A stretch of DNA of 54,367 nucleotides, taken from the NCBI GenBank assembly GCA_937924675.1, contig CALEVL010000321.1, forward strand, positions 1 to 54,367, written 5' to 3'. The notes under the pieces were generated by a model. It saw only the letters and a program-made list of their open reading frames with translations. It was not told where the DNA came from and ran no database searches. This stretch comes from an uncultured Ignavibacteria bacterium (GTDB lineage Bacteria > Bacteroidota > Ignavibacteria > Tepidaquicellales > Tepidaquicellaceae). Of the stretch, positions 44,310 through 54,200 are shown one piece after another. Position numbers and translations under genes: made by a program. Position 1 is the first letter of the stretch. Each line of letters begins with the position of its first letter.

Positions 44310-47111
44310 TTACTTCTGCGTACTGCTGCTGAATTGATTTCTCTTCATTTCAAGATATTCCTTATAGGTCTGTTTACTTGGTTGCTCAACAACCTTTTGC
44401 TCTGCCTTTATTCTCTTGCCTGTTTCGTACTTCTGTCTTTGAAGATCATTCTCGAAGACCGGAGGTACGTCTGTATCTTCAGGTGTTGAAATAAGCGGAG
44501 CGGCTCCCGGAGGCTCAACCGCTGCGACAAAGTTTGCAGCATTGTTGTCTGCCATAGCGAAATCTGTTCCGTCAACGAAGGCGTCGCCGGTAAGATCAGT
44601 CACAACGTATCCGCCTACGAAATTGGCTGCATCGTTGTCAACACGGCCGACATCGGTTCCGTCAATCGTCTTATCCTGATTGACGTCTCCGCTGTACATT
44701 GCATAGTAATTGAAGCCAAAGATATTGCCGATAAAAGCCATATTATTGCCGTAGGACTGTGTGCCCGGGGTCAGGAAATTGTATCCATATCCGGAACCTC
44801 TCGTGAAAGATGAAGGACTTGTCTGCCATACAAGTATAGAATTTCTGTGCCTCATTTCAAGATAGTAGTTCCCAGACAGAGCTCTTGTGAACCCTGCCGT
44901 CAAAACGTAAGTTCCATCAACTCTTCCTTTTGTGGAATCAACAATTACGTTCGGGAAATCGGACCTTCTCAAATAAACCCTGAATGTATCGAGAAGCACA
45001 TCAGGATTAGGATATCTCCAGATTCCCTGAGTCTGTATTCCGATTCCGTAAGATGTGGATGAAGGAAGGGACTGGATGCAGACATTGTCAATATAAAGGT
45101 TATTTCCGAATCCGCTTCTTGCTCTCAACCTAACTTTATTTGTTCCCGTTGGAAGCGAATAGATCTTCGGTCTCCATTGTGAAGAAGTAGGAGTGAACGC
45201 TGCTGCAATTGCAGGAGCAGTATTCAGTTCACCTCCGGATGGAAACAGGCCGGCAAGCCTTGCCAAAGTAGTGTAAGTTGTTCCGCCGTTTACTGAAGAC
45301 TCAACGATCAGACTGTCCGGTCCCGGGAAAGCTGCGCTAAAAGGAGCATAGGCTTCATCAAATGTCAGAAAATATCCGGCAGGAGTCGGCTCGCAACTTG
45401 TTACCATAGATTGTACAGTTCCGGATGATGCATTGAAGAAATCGAACTTCGCGCTTCCTGAACCTGCTCCGTAAGCGCTCGGTGTTTGTCTTGTCCAGTA
45501 TTGTGTTCCTGTATATTCAAGCTGGAAGTAGTTAGGTGTGAAAGCCGTATTTGTAAAGTCTTCACAGCCCCAGCATGGGTTTGAGGAAGGCACTTCAACT
45601 TTTGCTGTCCATGACTGGTATATGCCTGAATTGTTAGCATGCCAGTTTGGCCAGACTCTCTGATTGCCGTTAACCGGATTTCCCGGTACAAGAGCTGATG
45701 TAATTCCAATGTAATCACCTGCGTATTGTGAATTTACATTCGGTAGTCCGGTTGGTGCATGTCTGAACTTGTCACCGACTTTCATTTCTGTAAATGTCAC
45801 GCCGCCGTCTGTTGATCTTGCCATCCAGACTTCAGCCGAGTCGTTTGTAGGAACGTTTCTGCTGTCGTAATAGACTACATTCACGCCGCCTGATTCATCA
45901 ACTCTGACAGCTCCCATATATTGTTTCTTTCCGTTTCCGAATGCATCCTGATTAACTCTCACACCGCTTGACCATGTAGTACCGCCATTGGTTGATTTAT
46001 AAAGAGTTATATCGGAAACATCACCGGCAACGCCCGGATTCTTTTCACCAAAACATACATAGATCCATCCTGCTCTTGGGCCGCATGTTCTGTCAACGTC
46101 AATCCTTGGGAAACCTGCAACACGAATATTGTTCATCATGTTGAATGTTCTGTTTCCGTTGACATTGACTGCATTGTTCTTTGCAATGGTCCAGTTCACG
46201 CCGCCGTTGGTTGACTTAGCAAAACCAAGAGAGTCTTCTGTGAATGGATTTGTTAAAGATGAATTTGCCCAAACCACATATACTTCTCCATTCGGGCCTG
46301 TCTTTATATCGCAACCCTGGTGGAAGTGGTTTGTTGATGGTACAGGACTGACAGGTGCTACAGTTGACCATGATACTCCGCCGTTTGTTGTGTATGTAAG
46401 TACAATCCTGTTTACGAAAGATCCTGCAAACTCAGTGTAAACTGTATAGCTTCTTCCGTAAAATGCACTTGATGGTGCATCATCGGTTCCGGAGAAGTTC
46501 TTGTCTGCACTTGTTGTTGCACCCGGGAAACCTACTATTGAAGCCCAGTTCAATCCGTTGTTAGTTGAATATGAAGCGCCCATGGAACCGGTAGTAATAA
46601 TGAATGATTCAATTATCCTTCCGTCTTTATCAATTGTCGGACCCGGATCGCCGAAGTTGAAAATTCCTGTGCCTGCAGAGTTCCTAATCGTATCTCCGCC
46701 AAACCAACTTGTTCCGCCGTTGGTCGAAACATACCAACCCACACTGAAAGGAGCACCCGAGGTTCCTGCTGTAGTGTTGGCTGATCCGAACAAAATGTTT
46801 TGATTGGTTGGGTGTCTTGTCATGATTACTTCAGACTGCATGCCGGTTGTTCTTGGCACCATTCTGAAAGGTGTATTTACAACATAAACACCGTGTGGTG
46901 AATTGATGAACTGTGGTTCATTGATTACAGGTCCGGCATCAACTCCTTCTGGTAATTGTGAGTATTGATCAGCCGGTGTAAGAGGCGTTTCATTAATCCT
47001 CATACTTGGATGTGTGTTCCATCTTGGACTTTCATCTCCGGGTGCGAAACCCGAGTAAAGTACCCAAGAAAGAAGTGCAAGTGAAGCAAAAAACAGAAAC
47101 TTTGACTTCAA
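44310..47111 (-). CDS. Secreted sialidase-like beta-propeller protein, second paralogue
   Basis: This 933-residue protein has a signal peptide (1-25, FLFFASLALLSWVLYSGFA). The propeller (about 60-505) has Asp boxes STNGGTSW, STNNGLNW, TTNGGVSW, STNGGVNW, STNGGTTW and STDGGVTF. A MAM-like domain (about 520-690) precedes a module in which the hallmark is changed to MRHRNSILVWQ. The loops are GDVNQDKTIDGTD and TDLTGDAFVDGTD. The tail ends KQTYKEYLEMKRNQFSS. The start is TTG at 47111 with a good Shine-Dalgarno site (GGGAGGAAGG) about 9 bases upstream; no in-frame ATG gives a signal peptide. Confidence 0.9.
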   Translation of the reverse strand: MKSKFLFFASLALLSWVLYSGFAPGDESPRWNTHPSMRINETPLTPADQYSQLPEGVDAGPVINEPQFINSPHGVYVVNTPFRMVPRTTGMQSEVIMTRHPTNQNILFGSANTTAGTSGAPFSVGWYVSTNGGTSWFGGDTIRNSAGTGIFNFGDPGPTIDKDGRIIESFIITTGSMGASYSTNNGLNWASIVGFPGATTSADKNFSGTDDAPSSAFYGRSYTVYTEFAGSFVNRIVLTYTTNGGVSWSTVAPVSPVPSTNHFHQGCDIKTGPNGEVYVVWANSSLTNPFTEDSLGFAKSTNGGVNWTIAKNNAVNVNGNRTFNMMNNIRVAGFPRIDVDRTCGPRAGWIYVCFGEKNPGVAGDVSDITLYKSTNGGTTWSSGVRVNQDAFGNGKKQYMGAVRVDESGGVNVVYYDSRNVPTNDSAEVWMARSTDGGVTFTEMKVGDKFRHAPTGLPNVNSQYAGDYIGITSALVPGNPVNGNQRVWPNWHANNSGIYQSWTAKVEVPSSNPCWGCEDFTNTAFTPNYFQLEYTGTQYWTRQTPSAYGAGSGSAKFDFFNASSGTVQSMVTSCEPTPAGYFLTFDEAYAPFSAAFPGPDSLIVESSVNGGTTYTTLARLAGLFPSGGELNTAPAIAAAFTPTSSQWRPKIYSLPTGTNKVRLRARSGFGNNLYIDNVCIQSLPSSTSYGIGIQTQGIWRYPNPDVLLDTFRVYLRRSDFPNVIVDSTKGRVDGTYVLTAGFTRALSGNYYLEMRHRNSILVWQTSPSSFTRGSGYGYNFLTPGTQSYGNNMAFIGNIFGFNYYAMYSGDVNQDKTIDGTDVGRVDNDAANFVGGYVVTDLTGDAFVDGTDFAMADNNAANFVAAVEPPGAAPLISTPEDTDVPPVFENDLQRQKYETGKRIKAEQKVVEQPSKQTYKEYLEMKRNQFSSSTQK

Positions 47112-47310
47112 TTTTTTTTTCCTTCCTCCCTAAATGCAGGGAAATTTAATTAAATACTGCATACAACATAATGATTCCTAAATAAATATAAAAGATTTTT
47201 TGAGAATTTACCAAAATTTCATTTAAAATCTGAAGTATCCGATGTTGACATTAAGCGGAAGTGCAAAATTGAATCAGCACTATATGTGATTTATATAAAT
47301 TTGTTTCTCT

Positions 47311-47700
47311 TTTGCCAAGATGTTTTACTTAAAAGTATCATCTCAATTACTTAAATTTGATTGTACATAAATTTTCCGTCCTCGCAGAGTTACCCGCCGA
47401 CTTTATACAATGAACACAATTTATTATTTTGCCAAGGCGGGAACTCTGCGGAAATGTATAACAAAAGAGACAATTCTACTTCATGAGTGCCAGAAGACTG
47501 CAGACAGGATTCAATTCTTTCTACTTTGTAACATTCACTTGTTTTGAATGGATGCCCTTATTTGAAATTACAAACCTTGTTTCCGCAGAGTCCACGCGTG
47601 TGTTGTTGTGATATCAGAAAAGCAAACTATGCGGGTAACTCTCTGCGGGGACAAGAAATCTGTTTGTTTTTTGCCAAGATGTTTTACTTAAAAGTATCAT
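47311..47700. mobile_element. REP/RAYT-like insertion between long direct repeats
   Basis: A 31-bp sequence is exactly repeated at 47311-47341 and 47670-47700, with weaker similarity extending on both sides. Between the copies are two inverted-repeat pairs of one REP-like unit: CGCAGAGTTACCCGC (47383-47397) with GCGGGAACTCTGCG (47437-47450), and CCGCAGAGT (47583-47591) with GCGGGTAACTCTCTGCGG (47631-47648). A truncated RAYT coding fragment lies in the middle. This is the arrangement expected for a decayed REP-associated transposase element. Confidence 0.75.
47483..47611 (+). pseudogene. Truncated RAYT (REP-associated tyrosine transposase, Y1_Tnp) N-terminus
   Basis: The 42-codon frame begins MSARRLQTGFNSFYFVTFTC and continues FEWMPLFEITN, the conserved N-terminal strand region of IS200-like/RAYT transposases. 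The frame then runs into the second REP palindrome and a TGA. The HUH metal site and catalytic Tyr are missing, so it is inactive. It is not in the reading frame of any neighbour. Confidence 0.75.
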
Positions 47701-47744
47701 AGCAAATGCCTAAATTTATACTAACAAAACTTCTTTCTACAATT

Positions 47745-49091
47745 ATGAAAATGAAATTACATGCGGTTTGCATTCTTACCCTATTGATCTCAGTGATAAT
47801 ACCGGTAAGCTCTTATTCGCAAGTGAATTGGGTAGTTCAGCCGAAACCCACTGAAAGAATTCTGTCTAGTTGTCATTTCAATGATTTCAACAGGGGTTGG
47901 ATTGCAGGTGATTCGGGACTTATTATGAAAACAACTAATGCCGGGCAAAACTGGATCACTCAAAACTCAGGCACGTTTCTTAATATCGAAAGACTCTTCT
48001 TTATAAATGATAATCTTGGATATGCACTTGCGTGGAATGTCTTCCCCGACACAAATGAATTTCTTGGAACCGTTATCCTGAAGACTACTAACGGTGGAGA
48101 TGTATGGAATAAAACATTTTATCCTGACACGAACAGATTCCTCAGGGATATACACTTCCTGAATGAAACAACCGGATTTGTTGGAGGCGCGCCGATTCTG
48201 ATTGCAAAGACTACCGATGCAGGAATTTCCTGGATTAAAACGGATGCAGATACTACCAACATCGGACTACCTGTTTTTTCCATTAAGTTCATAAATGATC
48301 TTACCGGCTTTGCCAGCGGTGGTTTCAGGGATATTGCCGGTGCAATGTGGAGAACGACTAACGGAGGCCAGAAATGGTTTGCAGAAATTGTAGGACCTGA
48401 ACCGCTTACTGATCTTGCAGTACTTACCACACAGAAAGTGATCGGAGTCGGAGGAGATTTCGAATACGGCTCAAGTTATGTAAAGACATTGAACGGAGGT
48501 CTCAACTGGACTTACGATACCCTTGGTGTATTTGGCGTAGCACAGGCAGTTGATTTCAGAACCCCGAACGAAGGCTGGATTTCTCTTGGCATCTCACAGA
48601 AGTATGGCTACACACTTGATGGCGGCGTAACATGGGTAAATCTTTACACACCCGACTCTGTGATCATAAATGATATAATGTTTACTGATTCTCTTCACGG
48701 TTGGGCTGTCGGATACTTCGGAGCAGTGCTAAAGTATGACGGTACTTCGACATCAATATCAGAAAATACCGGTGAGTCAGTTCCGGAAGACTTTGTATTA
48801 AACCAGAATTTTCCAAACCCGTTTAACCCTGAAACAAAGATCAGATACCAACTGAATAAGAGCGGGTATGTCCGGCTTGAGCTCTTTGATGCATCAGGAA
48901 AATTGTTAAGAATGCTTGCAGATGGTTTTCATTCTAAAGGTGAGTATAATGTAACTCTCAATGCAGAAGGATTGTCGAGCGGAGTGTATTACTGCAGAAT
49001 GAACTTCGGAGATTCAGGAAATCCTGATAACTCTTCACAAGAGTCATTTCAGAATTCACCCGGAACTATTAAACTCGTACTCCTTAAATAA
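47745..49091 (+). CDS. Secreted Ycf48-like beta-propeller protein with T9SS type A sorting domain
   Basis: This 448-residue protein has a signal peptide (MKMKLHAVCILTLLISVII, then SSYSQ). Ycf48/BNR-like repeats (about 30-320) include MKTTNAGQNWITQNSG, LKTTNGGDVWNK, AKTTDAGISWIK, WRTTNGGQKW and YTLDGGVTW. A classical T9SS type A C-terminal domain covers about the last 100 residues (NQNFPNPFNPETKIRYQL, then the GEYNV and SSGVYY segments, ending IKLVLLK). The domain is slightly interrupted by an NPDNSSQESFQNS insertion. I prefer the start at 47745; an in-frame ATG at 47706 would add 13 residues before the signal peptide. The stop overlaps the next start (TAATG). Confidence 0.9.
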   Translation: MKMKLHAVCILTLLISVIIPVSSYSQVNWVVQPKPTERILSSCHFNDFNRGWIAGDSGLIMKTTNAGQNWITQNSGTFLNIERLFFINDNLGYALAWNVFPDTNEFLGTVILKTTNGGDVWNKTFYPDTNRFLRDIHFLNETTGFVGGAPILIAKTTDAGISWIKTDADTTNIGLPVFSIKFINDLTGFASGGFRDIAGAMWRTTNGGQKWFAEIVGPEPLTDLAVLTTQKVIGVGGDFEYGSSYVKTLNGGLNWTYDTLGVFGVAQAVDFRTPNEGWISLGISQKYGYTLDGGVTWVNLYTPDSVIINDIMFTDSLHGWAVGYFGAVLKYDGTSTSISENTGESVPEDFVLNQNFPNPFNPETKIRYQLNKSGYVRLELFDASGKLLRMLADGFHSKGEYNVTLNAEGLSSGVYYCRMNFGDSGNPDNSSQESFQNSPGTIKLVLLK

Positions 49092-50608
49092 TGACAAAGG
49101 CGGGAAGGCAGCGTAAGAATTTTCTCTTCAGTATTGTCTTAAGCATTTCCGCAATTGGATTGTTTACAGTCTCCGCTTCGGCACAGCAACAGGCAAAAGT
49201 CATGACGTACAATCTTCTGAATTATGATGCTGCAGACACTGCAAGAAATGTTTACTTCAGAACCGTCATGAATGCTGCAAGACCTGATATACTAGCAGTT
49301 CAGGAAATCATCGGACTGAACTCTGTCAATACATTCCGGAGGCAAGTCATGAATGCGATAAGTTACAATTACAATTCTGCATTCTTCATTGACGGACCCG
49401 ATACAGACAATGCATTGTTCTATGACTCTACAAAATTCAAGTTCATCTTTAACACGGCCTTCCCAACAGCTTACCGAAATCTAAATGAATTCCGGATGCT
49501 TCATAAGGCATCCGGAGATACTTTCCGAATCTATGCATGTCATCTGAAAGCAAATACCGGGACTGATAATGAGCAAATCCGGGCATCACAAGTTGACAGT
49601 CTCAGGGAAAGAACTGATTTGCTTCCTTCCGGTACTTCATTTATTACATGCGGTGACTTTAACATGTACGGTGCAAATGAACCGGCATATCAGAAACTCA
49701 TGCTTGTTAATTCTTCAGACGGGCATTTCGTTGATCCGCTTAGTATGCTGGGTATCTGGAACAATTCAACTTATGCACCATATCATACACAATCCACAAG
49801 AAGAAGAAGTTTTGGCAATGGCGCCACAGGGGGTCTTGATGACAGGTTCGATATAATGATCAACAGCACCTCCGTATCTTCATCAAAGGGAAGAGTCAGA
49901 TATATAGCAGGTTCACTGAATCCGTTCGGAAATGACGGACAGCATTACAATGACAGCATAAACAGGATCCCCAATAACGCAGTTACACAAGCTATTGCCA
50001 ACGCCCTGCATTATGCAAGCGATCATCTGCCTGTAACTTCTACATACTTGTTTTATCCAAGTGCAACAACGGTTAGCATAACTCTTGCCGTAGAAGGATT
50101 TTACAATATTAATTCCGGTAATCTGAACATTCGCGACACTATAACTGCTTATTTGAGAAGTTCTATCTCCCCTTTCAACAAAGTTGATTCATCCAAGGCT
50201 GCTGTTGATTCGGTTAGTTTCACAGGCAATTTTGTTTTCACTAATGTCTATACAGGAGCATATTACATTTCACTTGAAGGCAGAAATATTCTTGAGACCT
50301 GGAGCAGAAGCGGAGGCGATTTTATTTTTGCAGGAAGCATCAATAGTTATGACTTCACAAACTCACAGGCGAAAGCATATGGAAATAATCTGACTCTCAA
50401 AGGCAATAAGTATTGTATCTTCAGTGGGGATATTAACAATGACGGTATAGTTGATGCCGCAGATCTTGCAATTGCTGACAACGATGCATTTGGTTTCGTG
50501 TCCGGTTACAATGACTCTGACGTGAACGGTGATCTGATCACAGATGCATCGGATGTTCAGATAGTTGACAATAATGCATTTAACATTGTTACAAGTATCA
50601 CACCTTAG
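49091..50608 (+). CDS. Secreted EEP-family nuclease/phosphatase with C-terminal dockerin module
   Basis: This 505-residue protein has a signal peptide (about 1-31, TVSASA before QQQ). The endonuclease/exonuclease/phosphatase domain (about 36-320) has Asn41 (MTYNLLNYD), Glu72 (AVQEI), His151 (CHLKANTG), Asp189 and Asn191 (CGDFNMYG), and Asp311-His312 (SDHLPV), the full catalytic set. The shared module has EGRNILETWSRSGGD, a diverged form of HRNSIETWS, then GDINNDGIVDAAD and SDVNGDLITDASD, ending SITP. It is translationally coupled to the T9SS-tagged protein upstream. Likely roles are extracellular DNA or phosphoester degradation. Confidence 0.92.
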   Translation: MTKAGRQRKNFLFSIVLSISAIGLFTVSASAQQQAKVMTYNLLNYDAADTARNVYFRTVMNAARPDILAVQEIIGLNSVNTFRRQVMNAISYNYNSAFFIDGPDTDNALFYDSTKFKFIFNTAFPTAYRNLNEFRMLHKASGDTFRIYACHLKANTGTDNEQIRASQVDSLRERTDLLPSGTSFITCGDFNMYGANEPAYQKLMLVNSSDGHFVDPLSMLGIWNNSTYAPYHTQSTRRRSFGNGATGGLDDRFDIMINSTSVSSSKGRVRYIAGSLNPFGNDGQHYNDSINRIPNNAVTQAIANALHYASDHLPVTSTYLFYPSATTVSITLAVEGFYNINSGNLNIRDTITAYLRSSISPFNKVDSSKAAVDSVSFTGNFVFTNVYTGAYYISLEGRNILETWSRSGGDFIFAGSINSYDFTNSQAKAYGNNLTLKGNKYCIFSGDINNDGIVDAADLAIADNDAFGFVSGYNDSDVNGDLITDASDVQIVDNNAFNIVTSITP

Positions 50609-51031
50609 CTTTCATCTACAAACATTCGATGCCTTCGGCCTTGTCACTTCAACATTTGACAATCGACATTCCAATTACATGATTCTAATAGTCTGGACAA
50701 ATGCACGAAGAAACATTCGTAAACATGCATCTTTTGCACATGGATTTCTCGCAAGCTCGAAATGACAAATGTGGTATGCTATTAGGATGTTGTTCTCAAT
50801 AACATTCGTATGAGTGCTAAAAATTCTGCAGCACATTTAACCAACATGTCTTGTCATTTCGAGCGCCCGCCTGCGCATAGTGCACTCGATGATAAAACTT
50901 CGGGCAGGAAGCGAGAAATCCATAATGAAAACTATAAGCACTACGTTTGATTGAGGAAGTAGGAAAGAAACTTGCGCACCTAGTCTTTAGTGACAAATCC
51001 CGAAGGGATTCAATGTTTGTAGAAATGAAAA
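50609..51031. repeat. Nested inverted repeat made of two REP-like families
   Basis: Outer pair: 50609-50647 is the reverse complement, with changes, of 50990-51031; both contain GTGACAA, CCGAAGG and AATGTTTGTAGA. Inner pair: 50742-50767 (GGATTTCTCGC then TCGAAATGACA) is the reverse of 50852-50921 (TGTCATTTCGAGC then GCGAGAAATCC). In the second inner copy about 46 extra bases with GCCCG/CGGGC ends are inserted in the middle. Confidence 0.75.
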
Positions 51032-51160
51032 TTACACATGAACTGCGACCCCTACGGCATCGGCTTAGAAACATTAGACAATCGAAATTCCAATTGGCAG
51101 ACAAATAGTTTCGTAAATTAATTTACTCGCAATTTGCACTTGCAAAAGACTTTTTAAAAC

Positions 51161-51195
51161 AAAAACCGGCCGGTAGAGTTTCCCCTACCGGCCGG
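51161..51195 (-). terminator. Terminator of the third beta-propeller gene
   Basis: CCGGCCGGTAG (51166-51176) pairs perfectly with CTACCGGCCGG (51185-51195), followed on the minus strand by TTTTTGTTTTAAAAAG. Confidence 0.92.
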
Positions 51196-51223
51196 ATGAT
51201 GTATCCTAAATCATTTCTTGAAA

Positions 51224-54200
51224 CTACTTACCGCTGTTATACTGATTTCTTTTCATTTCAAGATACTCTTTGTAAGTAATCTTCTTTTCTTTAACAGCAG
51301 ATTTTTGTTGAGAATGAATTCTCATGCCTTCTTCGTATTTTAGTCTCTGCTCATCATTCTCAAATGACGAAGGAGCAACAAATTTATCTGAAGTTACTAC
51401 CATTGGCTCTGCTCCCGGAGGCTCAACTGCTGCAACGAAATTCGCAGCATTATTGTCCGCCAACGCAAAGTCGGTTCCGTCAACAAAGTTGTCGCCGGTC
51501 AGGTCTTCCGGAACATAACCTGTGACAAAGTTTGAAGCAGCATTGTCTATCAGACTTACGTCCGTTGCATCTACAACTTTATCCTGCGTGACATCTCCGC
51601 TGAACATTCCGCGGTAACCAAATCCCGCATCCACAACTGCCTGATTGTCTCCATATGCCTGACCGCCCGGAGCTACAAAATTATAGTTGCCAAAAAAACC
51701 TCCTCTTGCAACAGCACTTCCTGCAGCTGACCATGTCAGTATACTGTTTCTGTGTTTTATAACTCTGTAGTAGTTCCCTGTCAAAGCATTTGCGAAACTA
51801 AGAGTTCCGGTTATTGCGTTAATATTTCCCATCACAGTGATTGCTGAGTCAACAACCACACTTGGTAAATCGGACCTGTGCAGGTAAACTCTGATCGAAT
51901 CAAGAAGTCTCCAGTAAGGACTGTTAGGTAGCCACATACCTTGGGAGGCCAAGCCGAAAGTCGCAGTAGTTGGTGCAGTAGCCAATGACTGAACGCAGAT
52001 ATTGTCGAGATACAGATTGTTTCCAAACTGACTCCTTGCTTTGAATCTCAGCTTATTTGTTCCAAACGGCAATAAGTAAATCTTTGGTCTCCATTGTCCA
52101 GCAGTTGGAGTAAATGCAGCTGCTGTCGGAGGAGCAGTATTCAATTCGCCTGTTCCTTGGAAGTCTCCTCTTAGTATTACAAGATTTGACCATGTAACTC
52201 CCAGGTCTGTTGATCTTTCAATTACCAGCGTGTCCGGTCCGAATGTTGACACACTAAAAGGTGCGTAAGCCTCGTCAAAGGTCAGATAAGTTCCGGTGCT
52301 TACTGCGGTGAAGTTATTTGTTGTGAGAGACTGCACAGTATTTCTTGGCGCATTGAAAAAATCAAACTTCGCTGAACCGGATCCGCTGCCATAAGCACTC
52401 ACAGTATTTCTCGACCAATAACTCGTTCCGGAATATTCCTGGAACATATTAGCAGGCGGAAACTTCACATCCGTAAAGGCTTCACAAGGAGCAGAACCGA
52501 GTGTGCTACCGACATTTACAGTTACTGTTCTCTTGTGAACAGGCGTGCCATTCGAACCCTGTCCGGTTAGAACAATTGTATATACTCCGGTTGGGGTTAC
52601 CGTACCAACTGTCTTTACCTTCACGTATTTTGTGTTCGGATAAGAAGACAGTGTATTTCCTTCAAGAAACTCAAGCTGTATGCTGCCTGTAGCGGGCGCA
52701 GGTGTGATGGTTCCGCTGAATGTTGTAACGTCTGTGTAAAGTTTTACAGCCGGAATATTTATCGCAAAATTCTTGCTGTCATTTGTTTGATGAATAACCT
52801 GTGAAGAAGGAGTTGCCAGCATTCCGAAATCCGGGAAATAAGAACCGACATTCTTATAAGTACCGGATCTTCCGTCATACCAAACTGCATATCCTGCCTT
52901 TGGATTGGCGGTCATTCCGTCGTAATCACCTCTGTAGCAATTGGTATTCGCAGCGCATGCTGGATTAGGATATGTCCAAGATTGTGTAGTCAGTTTCTGG
53001 TTTGCTGCAAAAGTAGTCCCGCCGTTATCTGTGTATGTAGCGTAAACATTGACTGCATACGTCGCAGGATTTTCTCTTGTATCATACCACTTGATATAAA
53101 GTCTTCCTGTTTCCTTTTCGCACCAGATCGCCGGAAACCACTGATCGCCGGTTGTTACATCATTAACTGTTATTTTATTCGACCAAGTTGAACCCTGATT
53201 GTCTGAATATTGCAAAATTATGTCCGGCTTGTTGCCGTTTCCTGCAGGTACGTTAGATGCATATACGAGGTACAATCTTCCTCTGTTAGGACCGTAGCTG
53301 TTGTCCATTGCGATCATCGGATATGGTCGGGTTCTTCCGTTGTTGATCACAAGTCTTCCGGCTGTGTTAAGAGTTCCAACATAACCCGCAACAGTTAAGC
53401 TCGACATCACGCTGAAGGTTGCTCCCCCGTCAAGTGATCTGTGAAATGTGTAAGTAACGTTTGCAGTTGTGCCTGTGTTTGTTACATACATTACACAACC
53501 ACCCTGAGTTGCACCGTTTGGGCCAACTGCTATCATTGTTCCCGGTACAGTGTTGCTGGAAGTGTAGGTCTGTGTCCAGGTAGCGCCATTGTTTATGCTT
53601 CTGGCAAAATTTCCCGGTGTGATCGCCGCATATAAGTAGTTCTTATACGGACCGTTGGTCTGGTCTGCAGCCAAAGTATTTCTGTCGTTGCCGCTAACCG
53701 AAAGCACTCCGGCTCCGTAAGTCTGTCCGCCGTTTGTAGATTTGTAAACGTATTGGCCGGTGACACCGGAACCATAGAACAGTGTTCCAAGACTGTCAAA
53801 TGCAGACCAAGGATCACAACAGATCGAAGGATTATATGCCGGATTGCTTTGTGTCCAGTCGTGGCCGTTAGTTGTGTAATAGGCATTTTGCCCGGTTGTA
53901 GAATTGTTAACGCCAAATTGCATGTTCAGCGGATTGCGCGGATTACTGACAAGCATTTGCTCGGCAAAATCAACTCCGATCTCGAAGTTGTCAAATCCGT
54001 TTGCATCAGTAATGATGTCAAGATCATCATCACCATCTGCCGTTACATGTGTAAGTGCCTCTCTGGTTGGTCTGTCTATGTACGGATCGTTCTCGTCATA
54101 GTCAAACATACTTTCGTTGATTGGCAATGGAGCTTTCTGTCCCTGGAATACCTGAAGGCCGATGAATGAAACAATAATCAGCGCCAATAATCCAGAAAAA

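Larger units (their letters stand above)
47112..47744. other. Divergent intergenic region with a RAYT remnant and REP-like palindromes
   Basis: Apart from the transposase remnant, inverted repeats and long direct repeats listed separately, nothing else is coding. Promoters of both flanking genes should lie here, but no clear TAnnTTTG box with a matching upstream element could be fixed. Confidence 0.6.
50609..51223. other. Convergent intergenic region built of nested inverted repeats
   Basis: There is no gene. Most of the stretch is two repeat families, each present once in each orientation (listed separately). A short direct repeat of the GACAATCGA-x-ATTCCAATT type occurs near 50657 and 51075. 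The terminator of the following minus-strand gene lies at 51161-51195. Confidence 0.7.

Noticed and set aside
41120..47111. Calling the propeller proteins active sialidases
   Set aside because: Asp-box repeats are clear, but the Arg triad and catalytic Tyr/Glu of sialidases could not be identified; the same repeats occur in non-enzymatic propellers.
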